This document shows positions 40,472-51,484 of a stretch of 64,000 nt of DNA, one piece after another. The position numbers and the translations under genes are program-made. The notes below the pieces were generated by a model. It saw only the letters and a program-made list of their open reading frames with translations. It searched no databases and was not told the origin of the DNA. Source of the DNA: Phymatolithon calcareum (taxonomy: Eukaryota; Rhodophyta; Florideophyceae; Hapalidiales); assembly GCA_977006965.1 (NCBI GenBank), contig OZ345368.1, forward strand, positions 1,984,001 through 2,048,000, in the 5' to 3' direction. Within the stretch, counting starts at the first letter, position 1; each line of letters begins with the position of its first letter.

Positions 40472-42612
40472 TCCTGGGAAACAGAATAATATTCTCCACT
40501 TTTAACGTGGGCGGATCAGCAGAGACGCCCAAAATGGTTGACCAAATCATGGGAAAACACCATGTGCAAGTCCTTGGTCTCACGGAGACTTTTCAAAAAG
40601 AAGACACAGCGATCAGGGTGAATTTCGACCAAATTTGTTCTACCCGTCCGCAGGGCCCTCGAGAACGACCACGAGGAGGTGTAGCTTTAATTTCTAAGGC
40701 CGGTACTCCAACCAAAGTGCTGGGTAAGATGGCTACAAAAGCATTCCAGGTCGTGGTTGCAAATGTGATGGACATTGCAGTGTCGGTTGCATACATATCT
40801 CCTCTTGCGAGTCGAGAGGAGTACGACAAGTGCTTGGAATTCATCCACCGTCATTGCAGGGGGAAGGCGATAATCATGGGTGACCTTAATGCAAGACATA
40901 GGCACTGGAACCGCACAGGAAACTGGAGAGGGAACAAGATTGTTTCGTGGGCCGCAAAATTCAACTGGAGAATAAGGACGACAACAAGACCAACATTTGT
41001 ATCCAACCATGGCAAGAGCAACATAGATATCTTCATGACGAAGTCCTTAGAAGGAGAGGTACCCGAACTGTTAAACGGCATGTGGGAGGGTGTCACAGAA
41101 CACATTCCTGTAGCAATGAGGGTACTGAACTACAGGATTATAACCCAGCGAAGAAAGAAGGTTATCTCAAAAACTGCCAGGCGAAGCCTGACAAGAACAA
41201 CCAAGGCCAGAGAAGAAATGTCGAAATGGGTACCGGGCATGATAGAGCAGCTGCGTACCTGTACTGACAAACGGGAGTTGAACAACTGGTATGAACTTTT
41301 TCTGAAAAAGCTGAAGGAGCCGTGGACATCGTCTAAGCCGAGGCCCCCGAGATTTAAAAGTTTTTGGAACAAGGAGCTCGACAATCTGGCCAAGAAACGA
41401 ACCCGGCATTATAAGATTTACAGGATAACAGGCCTCGAAAGTGACAAAGAAGCCCTCCGAGAGGTGAAAATGCTGTTAAAGAAGAAGGTGAGAAAAGCCA
41501 AATGCGACCAATTTGAAAGATATCTTCAGGAGGTTGAGAAAATGGGGCCGAGCGAGGCGGCGAACACCACAAGCAAGATCATGAAATCAAAAGCCCGGAG
41601 GAAAGGAACAAACAAAGCTCTCGGGGCTCCTGTGCACCCAAGCAAATTCTCAGCATACATCTCAAGTGTGTGTAAGGCGGAAGAAGACTGGAATCTGCCG
41701 TTGCGTACGTTTACACTCAATAGGGCAATGAAGCGGCACATCGCAAGAGCATTCAACAGAGCACCGAAGGGGAAGGCGGTAGGTCCAGACGGAATTGCGG
41801 TCGAAATGTTGCTCGCGAACAAAGAAGCGGGGCTCGAAATAATGCTAGCATTATGGGAAACAAACAAACAAACAAATGTCTTCCTCGGGCATGGCGCCAA
41901 GCAACTCTGATTCCCTTATAAAAGAAAGGCCCAGCTCATATAGCAGCAAACTACAGGCCCATATCTCTTTTAAGTCAAGCCAGGAAAATCATCGACTCAG
42001 CTCTAGATGCATACATACGCGAGAACTATCGCTTCAATAAGGTTCAGCTGGGTTTTCGGAAAGACAGAAGCACATATCTCGCTATACTCCGGGCAAAAAG
42101 TTCAATGAAAAAGGGCCATCCGTTCATGGCAGTTCTTGACCTATCCGCGGCATACGATAGTGTGCCCAGGGATATCCTCATGAAGAGGCTGACGGAGAAA
42201 CTTACTGAAGAGATAGCAAGGATGGTTGCGTACCTGTTAAAACCATCGTGGGTGACATCAGCTGGAGACGAGACAGAAACGTGGTGTATCATCGACCGAG
42301 GAGTACCTCAAGGTTCCCCGCTTAGTCCATGCCTATGCAATATATTCATGGACACATTCGCAGAAGCCGTCTCCAAGACAGACAGGAACGTCTCAGAAAG
42401 CCCTGTGCAATTGTTCGCAGATGATGTTCAGCTTCAAGCGAAGACAGGACGAGGAATGCAGAAACTTCTTGATATAGCGACCAGTTGGGCAAGCGAAAAT
42501 GGCATGAAATGGAACACAAAACCAGGAAAAAGCGAAGTTCTTAAGTACAAAGGACTTCAGAAGCACACGTTTTACTTGGCGGGATGAGAACTATATCAAG
42601 CCTGGAGACTCT
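40468..42612 (+). pseudogene. LINE-A ORF2, endonuclease and RT part
   Basis: The endonuclease domain (first 220 residues) looks complete: FNVGG, LTET with the catalytic Glu, GDLNARH, SNIDIFMT, EHIPVAM. The RT starts with KAVGPDGI near 41,790. A CAAA repeat expansion near 41,865-41,877 shifts the frame, and a TAA follows ATLIPL near 41,920. Then FMAVLDLSAAYDSV (motif A), VPQGSPLSPCLCN (motif B) and LFADDVQL (motif C) are in one frame to 42,587. The insertion at 42,613 separates the rest. Confidence 0.88.
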
Positions 42613-42839
42613 CTTTCTTTCTTTCTTTATTGCAGATGACGTCAATTTTTAAGTTAACGCCTAAACTTGCTCTCGAGCAAGTTCTCTTCGTTCAAATATT
42701 GGATTATCGCTACGGGTTTCTCTCTGCACAGATCTTCTACCGTTTTGCTCCGAACTCTGCCGATGAATTTCCGTCGACTAACAGCCCGACCCGAACAATG
42801 TAGGATCATATGTTCCACAGTTTCCTTCACACCATACGG

Positions 42840-42957
42840 CTGCTAACATACAAGAACGATGGACCCTGTTTTGGCCCAATGGCCTTCGCGAAGTTGCCCC
42901 AAGCGTCTGCAGATGCGTTGGTAACTTTTAAATAAAAAACTTACACTTCTTCTTCTT
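42840..42957 (+). mobile_element. LINE-D tail nested in LINE-B
   Basis: 118 bp ending GCGTTGGTAACTTTTAAATAAAAAAC and CTT repeats. 15-bp target duplication CTTCACACCATACGG at 42,825-42,839 and 42,958-42,972. Third level of nesting. Confidence 0.88.
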
Positions 42958-42972
42958 CTTCACACCATACGG

Positions 42973-43404
42973 GCATTTCTTGCACATTGGGTCGTGAGGA
43001 AGTGGCTCATTCTCGTTGTGTCCATGGTGAAAGCTGGCGACGATTGGACAGCAATTAGTTATGAGCTGGTTGAGTATTACCTCAGCCCGTCTATGTGAGA
43101 TGTGTAGGTCTTCCGGGAGTGTCGGGATGGTAACTGGTTTGCTTCTACAAGGCGGTTTGATAATGGATCGTGCCGCTTCCATGGTGAGAGGTACCGCTTG
43201 ATGTGATAGCAGGCTTGATTCCGAGATTCCCCGGCGCGCGAGCTCATCAGCAGCCTCATTTTTCGGGACTCCGCAGTGACTCGGTATCCAAATGCCTTCT
43301 ATGTGAATCTCCTGTGCCATGATTTGTTCCATAAGATTCCATAGTTTCCGAACCATCTCTCCAAACATCCGCGGCTGGCCGTTGAGTGCGTCTATGCAGC
43401 TCTT
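42973..43404 (-). pseudogene. LINE-B RNase H domain
   Basis: The frame includes IHIEGIWIPSHCGVPKNEAADELARRG, the C-terminal RNase H motif (catalytic His region and final Asp) of RNase H-bearing LINEs, followed by a C-x2-C-type end (PMCKKCPYGV). It is the last part of a Pol protein; the upstream RT is missing. Confidence 0.8.
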
Positions 43405-43415
43405 CTGGAGACTCT

Positions 43416-44286
43416 CGTATCTTGGGGTAAGCATGAATAACAAGGGTGTTACGGATGACACGGCCATAGCAAGAGTTCGAAATGCTGCAGGATGCATACA
43501 TAAGCTTCGGGAGCTTGGAGTGAATGTTCGAGGATTCAAACCGGAGACATGCATCAGGATCTTTAAGTCGCTAATTATCCCGAAATGGGAGTATGCGTTA
43601 CACGTTACTCCAATGACAAATCGATTGCTCTCGGCAATCGAGTCGGCAGAGGGCTTGTTCTACAAGAATGTTTTCGGAAAGTATGCCGAACACCGCCGGG
43701 ATCGAATGCGAGTTCTGTGCCGACTAGGACCACCAAAAATGAGGATACGTCATCAAGCAGAAAGGTTTGCATTAAGCCTGGTAAGGCACAAAAAGCGCCT
43801 TGAAGAAACAGAAGAGTACGTTGGAAGAGATGAGGACGTAAAAGAAGCAATGAAGGATATTGAATATCTCAAGATGTATGAAGACTTGCGACAAGCCCTT
43901 CAGAAAGCCCAGGAGGGATCTGTCACGAAGAAGAGGAGGAGAGAAGAAACAATTAAGGTATGGGAAAAGGAAGAAGAAGGCAGATCAATGAAGATTCCTA
44001 TTGAAGGCAAGCTACCAGGGATCCTTTACATAGGAGAAAGAACAACACGTTTAAGGTGCCTAAGGTTGACATTCAACCGAGCACCCCTTTGGAGGAAATC
44101 AGTGTTGGGTGCTTACTGTGGGATTACCGCGGTGGTCGAACTACAGTAGTCGCCTTACAGCGTACTCTAGCATCATCGAAGATGAGTACAGAAATTGAGT
44201 TTGAGTGCAAGAGACTCACAGGAGCTCTTGTTGGGAGAGAATTACGAATCAAGAACGTTTTGTGCAGCCAGATGACTATAGCATAG
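43416..44286 (+). pseudogene. LINE-A ORF2, C-terminal part
   Basis: Resumes after the nested insertion with RYLGVSMNN, then FKSLIIPKWEYALHVTPM (thumb), a helical linker and TRLRCLRLTFNRAPLW, the diverged form of the GRFP box. A frameshift near 44,130 moves to a frame that ends at 44,286 with LCSQMTIA. Confidence 0.8.
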
Positions 44287-44374
44287 AGATTATGCAAGAG
44301 CTGCCCCGTTACTCCACGGTGAGGCTTTGGGAGCTATCAAAAATAAAATCATCAAATATCCCCCTGTGCCCAGT

Positions 44375-45000
44375 ACGCCACTGAATTCCAGGAAACTGAG
44401 AAACAACCAATTCTCTTAACGCAAAAGCAAAATGAAACTTGTTCATAAACCTCCGCACAGTTTCCGCTTGATTTTCACAATCATTGTTGTGCTCGCCGTT
44501 GTCTTCTTGCTGCCGTAAAAAGTCGAATACATTATCACATGCGAACTGAGCTTTCAGTTGTTAAAGAAATGGGTTCTTCGTTACCAAATTGAGAAGAGCT
44601 CTCTCAGAATGTAATCGACCTTCGAATTTCAGAACTCGCAGAGCCCCCGTATTCATCGCTATACTATTGAACACTTTTGTTTTTCAGACCATTTATACCG
44701 AAAAGTGCCAGTTAAGTCAAGGTTGGCTTTGCAATTTCAGATGCAAATTGCATAAAGGGTATGGACTCAACGTTGAAATCAATGTGCAAATTAGTAATTG
44801 CTGTGCAATATCGCCACGAACGAGCAAACTCATCCAGTGCAGACTTGTTTCGGATACGCATTGATGCTATCTCAGCAGTGCTGAGATAGCATGCTGTACC
44901 ATTATGGTGCAGCATCTCTATGTCATCCAAGCACATGTCATCGAACCACAGCAAACGGCGGGGAAAAGAGCTCAAGTGACGAAATATGTTCTCCGCGCCT
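44375..45000 (-). pseudogene. LRR-like host pseudogene, copy 1 remnant
   Basis: Matches parts of the minus-strand pseudogene in copy 2 (55,244-57,212), such as LDEFARSWRYCTAITNLHIDFN and the MSSFPRRLLWFDDMCLDD segment. Copy 1 lacks most of the middle, and its 3' part was cut by LINE-A, so its end lies at 39,600-39,694. Confidence 0.4.
44864..44912. repeat. Two adjacent hairpins at a deletion junction
   Basis: ATGCTATCTCAGCA, G, exact complement (44,864-44,892), then CTGTACCAT T ATGGTGCAG (44,894-44,912). They replace the block of about 1.15 kb that copy 2 keeps between 55,830 and 57,150. Confidence 0.85.
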
Positions 45001-45839
45001 TAGGGACTTAGATGGTCGAAATAGGTAGCTTTTGAGTACCTCACTGCTTCTTTCCAAGCGGGTTCAAGCGCGGGGGAGTGTGTGCGGGTCGATATTTTGT
45101 AAGATGATTCGCCTCGAACGAAGAAATGCAGTGCAAGGCACAGTCGAGCATTCGTGTAGAGTCGAGGGTTTTTACGTTTGGATTCGGACTTGGAAGATAT
45201 TGGAGAGGTTTAGCCACTCAAAATGTAGAACAACGAAGATGTATTTCAGGTGAGGATTCTCATAATGTCAAGACTTGCCTTGCACCCCTGTTCCAAAATG
45301 TTGACGACTAGCGGGCCGGAGTCGCTTGAATACAATCTTTCTAATCGTATATGCTGTGTTGTGTAGCGGGCTTAATGTCAAAATAGAGCTGTGTTCAATG
45401 TCACTGGAAATGGTTCTACGATCTGCTTCCAGCACCTTTGATTGTCAAAAAATTTTGATTGCAGTCCAGTAGCTGGTGACCTCATTGGTAGCCGACGTTG
45501 TGACTCGCGTTAAATTCAACACCAAGGCGGTAAAACCTTCCACTTGAATGGAGACCTGACATGTGCGACGATATATGAAACACATGTTCTGGACACGACC
45601 CATTCAAGCATTATTTGCAATATTTTCCATCAGAATACTGTTTTCGGCTTGGTTGAAACTTTGCTGCGTGTGACGCAATACCCTGGATGAGGGTGATACT
45701 CTCAACACAAGGATTGCTGATCGGCGGTAGCTTTCTTCCAAAAAATGTACTGCTGCTGCGGTAACTCCGTTTCAGTCCGAGCGATGTCAGAAAGCAGTGA
45801 CAACACAATGAAGAGCAGGTTAAGCAGAAGGATTTCGTT

Positions 45840-47290
45840 TCGTGGCTACGCAGGCCTAGAATCTCGATTTGTAGAGGGTGTACGGGAACTCACAATGACA
45901 ACTTTGCCTACGTGTTTCCGCTTTTTACGTGCCGCAGCTAGTCGGTATTCTCCTTGTCCGAGAAGACAATGAGCTGTTCGATTCAATTCCCCTAATTTGC
46001 CGTTCGAGGGGCCCAGATACTTGCATTGAAGTCCCATTCGAATCTCAACAAGCCGTTTAGATGTTCTTTCAGTGGCATATGTCCGGGAAGCGCAGGATAC
46101 TTTACCAAAAGCGACCGGCTGCACGAGAAATTGGTTTTTTATTGCAATTTTTTAAAGCCCCGCAGTCATACGAATATACGGGCAGGGCTTCCTCAGGTGC
46201 TGCCCTCGCTAGGGCGGCTCTACTCTTATGCCTGGCATTCTATCTGAGACCCGAGCATGTGCTGTTGTTTTGATTGCTCTTCGTAGCAGTTTCGAGGCGT
46301 CGCTTCTTCTTTCAGTACAGGTCTTCTTCATGCTACATACTCTCGATGATGCTTTTGCTGAAGAGCAAAAGGTCATCTAATGCCTTCTCAGTTACCGCTC
46401 TGTCGTCTTCCTTGAGTTCATAGGCTGACAAGTTGCGATCCAGGGTCTCCATGTGCTGTCTGACTTTGTTTCCGAATCTATCTGCCATCAGTGTGGTAGA
46501 CACTTGGGAAAATCTTCCAAAGGCGTACTGAACCGCCAGTTGCCTGTGTACGAGAAATTGGTGTAACGCTTTTCGACGTTGTCGAACTGCTACCAATACT
46601 TCCTCGAATGGTGTCCTTCGCAGCGCCCGTTGAAAATCGAGAACCTTCTCTACACATATTCGAAGCCGCCGAGTGTTCTATTAAGATTAATCGTCTATGT
46701 AGCCTCAAGTTGCACTGCCTACAGATTAATATCAATGCTCCTTCCTGCTTGCAGTCCCCGTTCCCACCTTCACCCGACTCGAGGCTATGAATTTAAGAAG
46801 TTCGCTTCGTGGTTTACAAAGTTAACTCGTTAATGCACAGACGCAGGCCCCACGCCAGAGATGTTTGTCCAGAACGTCAGATACAAGATGCGTGGTCGGA
46901 AAATCGATGTCAGGAACATCTGTATTGGCGGCGACAGACTTCCACGTCCCTTGTCAATGAAGTACATCCGCAGTATCCGCGTGACCTCCGGAGAGCAACG
47001 CAGCTTCGGTTTTCAGGGTCATTTCTTGTGCGACTGGTCCGCGAACGCTGGCGGCTTGGCGCTCAGTTTCTCAGTGCGCCACTTTTGTTTGTTTTCCGCA
47101 CCGTTTCACGGTGTTTGTCCGTAGAAAGAGGAGGACTAGCATACGACGAAGATGTCTGCTACAATAGATTCCGAAAAGTGGAAGACAATCGAATGCGGGA
47201 TGTCAAACTTGTCTGCCATTATGTCAAATTCCCCACAGTGGATGTGATTTCGCTAAGGAAGTCGCTAATTATGAAAGCAATTGGAGAGTT
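45840..47290 (-). pseudogene. Decayed relative of the repeat-domain gene at 62.2 kb, copy 1
   Basis: Minus-strand pieces match that protein: an EAALLSGGHA-like segment near 47,010, KALHQFL near 46,560 and RMGLQCKYLGPS near 46,030, the last equivalent to RRMGLQCLYPRRPS. Stops and shifts are frequent, and a LINE-C fragment interrupts it at 46,136-46,549. Confidence 0.55.
46136..46549 (-). mobile_element. LINE-C fragment in the pseudogene
   Basis: 13-bp target duplication ACGAGAAATTGGT at 46,123-46,135 and 46,550-46,562; copy 2 is empty near 58,350. The coding end (HRQLAVQYAFGRFSQ… LLFSKSIIESM) reads on the minus strand, then the tail CCCGTATATTCG… CGGGGCTTTAAAAAATTGC. Confidence 0.88.
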
Positions 47291-47518
47291 TTGAAGGTGT
47301 GTAATGTTTCTCTAGAGTCTCATGTTCAGCTTCTTGAAGCCTACGCACAACGTCAATGGGATGTCATTCGGGCTTCAAATTGACTTTAGGACGAGTTCAA
47401 TGTTCCAAAATGAGTGTTGAAGTTTTACTAGAGCCAAACTAGTTTTGATATTAACGTTTCTTCTTGCTCGCTATGTCTCCGTCCGCACAACAAACAACAG
47501 CACTCAAACATCCATATA

Positions 47519-47941
47519 TTAATCGCCACCACCATCCTCGTCAATATCAACCATGCAGTAGCATGGAAACCAAACCTTAATATTTTGTAAGACTTGCGTC
47601 ACAAAATCCAAAGTGTACACTTCGTCCTGCACGGAGACTGGGTCATACTCCTTCGCAGTAGTAAGCACTTGCTGCAAAGCAGCCTCGTCATTCACGACAT
47701 CCATCGGGTTGTGTCCTAAGTATATGGCTATGGCCACGACTATTGCATGACGACGAGGGTCGACAGGAGGCTGATGAAGCTCAAATATACCGTGGTAGCT
47801 CTGTCCGTTGAACTTGTACCCAACAGCCAGGAAGAATCGCCCATCATATTCTTTGTATATGCACATCACGAACGTTGCCTGCGCCGCCCCTTCAACGGTT
47901 TCCCTCGCTCGTATACAGAGTTCCTTCAGAAAGTTCTCCAT
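47519..47941 (-). CDS. Conserved hypothetical protein, 140 residues
   Basis: From ATG 47,941. Soluble and mixed alpha/beta in look: MENFLKELCIRARE…, FVMCIYKEYDGRFFLAVGYK, HQPPVDPRRHAIVVAIAIYLGHNP, an acidic stretch, and the C-terminus MVDIDEDGGGD. The frame is open a further 66 codons upstream without another ATG. No family recognised. It is intact while the arm 1 copy has lost its start, and most differences elsewhere are mild, so it may be under selection. Confidence 0.6.
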   Translation of the reverse strand: MENFLKELCIRARETVEGAAQATFVMCIYKEYDGRFFLAVGYKFNGQSYHGIFELHQPPVDPRRHAIVVAIAIYLGHNPMDVVNDEAALQQVLTTAKEYDPVSVQDEVYTLDFVTQVLQNIKVWFPCYCMVDIDEDGGGD

Positions 47942-48455
47942 TTTGAAGGATGTTCCGCTCTGGGTGTGCTCTCTGTTGGCTTGGCAATGGGATAGAACTG
48001 GGACAACTCTCTTGGAGACCTCGCGTTTTATACCGAAATTTCTCGCACTGGAAGTGAAGATTGCACTAGTGCAATCTGCAGCTCCGGGTCCACTCGTGGT
48101 GAAGTTGGTAACATCTAAATTCGAAACATACTGGTTCAATCGGTTATTCTTGAAATGCGTGTGCCACGCCGACCCCCCTAAATTTCATGCGTCATCATTC
48201 CGCCTTGGTATATTCCGATAATTGAAACATCTTCAACCTACTTCGGTAGACCAGTTCGCACTATAAATTCAATTCTACTCATTTTAATTGGAATTTGGCT
48301 CCTCCGTTGTAACGACTGAGGAGCGCAGAGTCCGCACCATTTGACCAGGCTACTCGAGAGACGCATACTTCTGGAACAAGGGATATCGCAACACTTATTA
48401 GGTGTTTCAAAGTCCATGCCTCTTGTAAATGACTTCTGAATTTATTATTGGATCC

Positions 48456-49966
48456 TATGTCGTCAGAAAAAGTTCCTGTTTGTCAGGAATGACATGGTTA
48501 GGGAAAAGCTCTGAGTGTTTTTTTCTCGCATAGTCAGGTGGGCAATTGAGAATTGACAGTGTCACGCAGTCCAGTTACTCTGACTGTTCCACGCAAGCGT
48601 TCATCGATTTCGCTCTCACAGTGTAATCTAAAGGATAGTTCGTTCAGTCTCCAACACAGGATTAGGTTTCTTTCTTCCAGCCTGTATTCAGTCCGCTTTT
48701 TTTAACGAGGAATTCTTTCGAAGCCGAAAAGCTGAAGACCTGTCTCTATAGTGAGGGTGCACTACGGAATACCAATTTGTTAACAAAACTCCATTTATCG
48801 CTACATTCAAAGCTCCGTTCCACATGACGTTGATTTAGTTTCTGTATTCTTGCTTACAACACCATCGCTCCTTGGGGTCTGCTAAAGATACATGCAGTCG
48901 TCCGATGCACATATCCCCTCGTCCGATGCATGCATCGGCAGTGACGAGCACTATGATGGGTGCTCCTTCGGACCAGAGCATTGGAATTATTTATTTATTT
49001 TTATTCTTTTCTCGCGCAGTGTCGAGAATAAATATCAAGACTGTTGAGCCCAGAAGGAATAAATTATTGTATTTAAGTTCAGTGAGGAATAAATAACTGG
49101 TTATTCCCAATTATTGGATCCATCTAGCTGCTTTCTGTCACGATAGCATTGACGCCTTCGATTCCCCACACATCAGAGTTAGCATGAAGGAACATCTGCT
49201 TCTCGAAATTTGCAGGAATAACGCTTCTTCTTCTGTCATCCAACGCGTAACCAGCGATAGAGAAAAACCTCTCGCACATATTCGACGTCTGTACAATGAA
49301 TCGCAAGTCCATGTACTCAGAATCATAGGAAAGAACGCTTTTGCGACGCTTCAATGCGCGCTCGGCTAGCGATAGTGAGCGTTCATCAACAGTCAAACGC
49401 ACTCTTTCTCAGCGCATAAAACGTTTAAGTCGCTTGGATGCTCGGATTGAACGTGACTCACAAAATTGGTGTAGCCCCGTCCAGAATCTTTCCGTCGCGT
49501 TCCACATTTGCAAGTCCACACAGCGGAGTTGGGATCCGACTGTGTGAAAAACTCATCGCGAACATGCTTACCGAAAACTCGCGGCATCTTGGGTGCTACC
49601 AAACGGTGCTCGCCTGGTACGCAGTTCCCGTTGTACTGTGTTGATTGCCATGGTTTTCATAATCCTAAATGAGGAGTCCGCAGCCGACACGTCATGTGCT
49701 ATCGATGACAAACATGTCACTTTACTGTTCAAGAATACCATCGGGGGCCCAAATAAACAATATAATCGTCGGGCCAAAATGCTGTCATTCTCCCCCAGAG
49801 ACGTAGACTTAGTCGAGCGTTCTCGAGTAAATAATGCTTTCAAATAAATAAAATAATTGTCGTAACCACGAAGATCTCAATAAATACAATAAATATGCGC
49901 GACTCAGGAATAAATTATTGGAACAATAATTTAAATAATTACAATAGCAATTATTTTTTCAAATGC
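48456..49966 (-). mobile_element. hAT internal-deletion derivative
   Basis: Present in arm 2 only; limits inferred from the arm alignment. Minus-strand coding remnants: a BED-type finger (49,393-49,602; WTCKCGTRR… HVQSEHPS) and a hAT C-terminal end (49,124-49,402; TSNMCERFFSIAGYALDDRR). The catalytic middle is missing. A 16-bp palindrome CCGATGCATGCATCGG lies at 48,923-48,938. The 8-bp target duplication could not be seen. Confidence 0.65.
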
Positions 49967-50165
49967 TTTGCTTCGGACATGGAAGCTTCGAGAAGGAATG
50001 AGAAGTGCTTGGGAATTGATATCTGGCGTGAAGTGACAATACATAGAAATGCTTAAATCACGTATTCGTGAGCTTTGAGCAATTAAAACGTTCTGAATGT
50101 CGACCACCGCGAAGCTGTCGTAACTGCTTCTACAGCTCCCTTTGACCCCTCGCTATCGTTGTTTT

Positions 50166-51010
50166 TTATATAATCTAAGTTTATTTAAAAGCCCCACAGA
50201 CTCCCGAAGATATGAGCAAAGCTTCCTCAGATGCTACCTACCTTTGTGCAGCTCACGAAACGCCCACCGGATGGGCGGACGGGAAACTTATGATCCAAGG
50301 TAATCCTATCTCAGTCCTCTACGGGATTGTTAGGGCTTGGAATCAACCGCTTTCTGCCCTCGCTGTCGTTGTGACCAATTTCTCTAGGAGAACGCGTTTT
50401 GCCACATGTCTGTTGCTAGCATAGTTGTGTCTATGTGGTCACTGTTCTGGATTTCAAGGAAAACATAGAAGATAGAGAATCCCAAGAACAGGGAGAAAAG
50501 CGAGTAATTGGCTCTCACCTCTGCTAATAGCTGTGTTAAACGTCTTACATTTGTTGATGATAGATTCATGACGATTGTGTACAGTAAGATGAATGCTGTT
50601 GCTGACGTATATGGAATAATCAAGTCACTGATCTGCTGCTAGCAACAGGAGGTCCGAACAAAAGCAGCAAGTGGGCGAAAATTGGACCTCCCGTCGTAGA
50701 GCTGAAGCTTCAAACTTCGGCACTATTGTGAAACGACCGCCTGATTTCTCATGAGAAGCTGCTTGATAAGCGCCCAAATTCTATCTTGATGCGCTACTGA
50801 GTCAATAGTATTGACCTCATAGAACATGTAAAATATTGTTTGGTTGAGGTCTGTTTTTTTTCTTTTGGAGTGTATCAGGAGCACGATTGCTCGCCATTCT
50901 TCGAGTCTCCTGTCTTGTAAAAAGTGAGGGGGCTATAGGTTTCATACCATTGTAGTTGATTTCGCATCGCTTTCCTTAGAGATACACTCAGTTCAGCAGA
51001 TACATCAGTC
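50166..51010 (-). repeat. R1 copy in arm 2 (least damaged)
   Basis: On the minus strand ends TGGGGCTTTTAAATAAACTTAG with the complete LINE-C-like tail. Also keeps the uninterrupted ACATGTAAAATATTGTTTGG that is the empty site for the LINE-C insertion at 4783. Confidence 0.7.
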
Positions 51011-51484
51011 CGATGTTAAAGACCTTTGACAGAGGTCTGTAACATTACGGACAGTCCGCACCAATTATATTTCGCCTGCTTGGGAGGATATTGTTTGGTT
51101 CATCATTCCAACAGAAGTTATTATATCCATCGCTGCTGACGAAGGATTGCAATTCGCGAATTGCAATCTTTCGTCTGTAACGATGACTTCGCATTCGAAG
51201 TGATATTGTTCTCACAATGGATTTGATATGGCAGCCACTGAAAGCACAGAACGGTGACTTGTTTGGAAGGTGCAGAATCTGAATCGCTCCGGGTTCAAAC
51301 CTGACAGTATGTCTCTTTGAGAACGTGTGTGTTGGATATTGGGGATTACTATAAGTTCAACATTCAGAAGGCACGTTGGTAGGAACGAAGAGCTTGTGTT
51401 TGCTTTATTTCGTCCGAAACGTTGACTGAATGAGTCAATGCTAACAGAGGAATGCTTTTCAAAGGGGCGTCACTCATTCAGATC

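Larger units (their letters stand above)
42613..43404 (-). mobile_element. LINE-B fragment nested in LINE-A
   Basis: 11-bp target duplication CTGGAGACTCT at 42,602-42,612 and 43,405-43,415. Minus orientation, 5'-truncated, ends in a GCAATAAAGAAAGAAAGAAAG tail. Carries an RNase H-coding end, unlike LINE-A. Confidence 0.9.
39695..44361 (+). mobile_element. LINE-A, plus strand, 5'-truncated, with nested insertions
   Basis: Exact 13-bp target duplication CCCTGTGCCCAGT at 39,682-39,694 and 44,362-44,374; empty site near 55,330. Without the nested 0.8 kb it is about 3.9 kb: shortened ORF1, ORF2, 3' end. Compared with the near-full-length copy at 15,096-20,962 it lacks the 5' part. Confidence 0.92.
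35973..47418 (+). repeat. Direct duplication, copy 1
   Basis: Aligns with 54,835-59,214 in the same orientation. The extra 7 kb is explained by the Harbinger element, LINE-A and a LINE-C fragment; it lacks a block of about 1.15 kb present at 55,830-57,150 in copy 2, and that junction is marked by two hairpins. Confidence 0.9.

Noticed and set aside
46579-47294. Plus-strand frames of 80-160 codons in the direct duplication
   Set aside because: The minus strand of the same interval matches the repeat-domain protein, so these are its antisense shadow.
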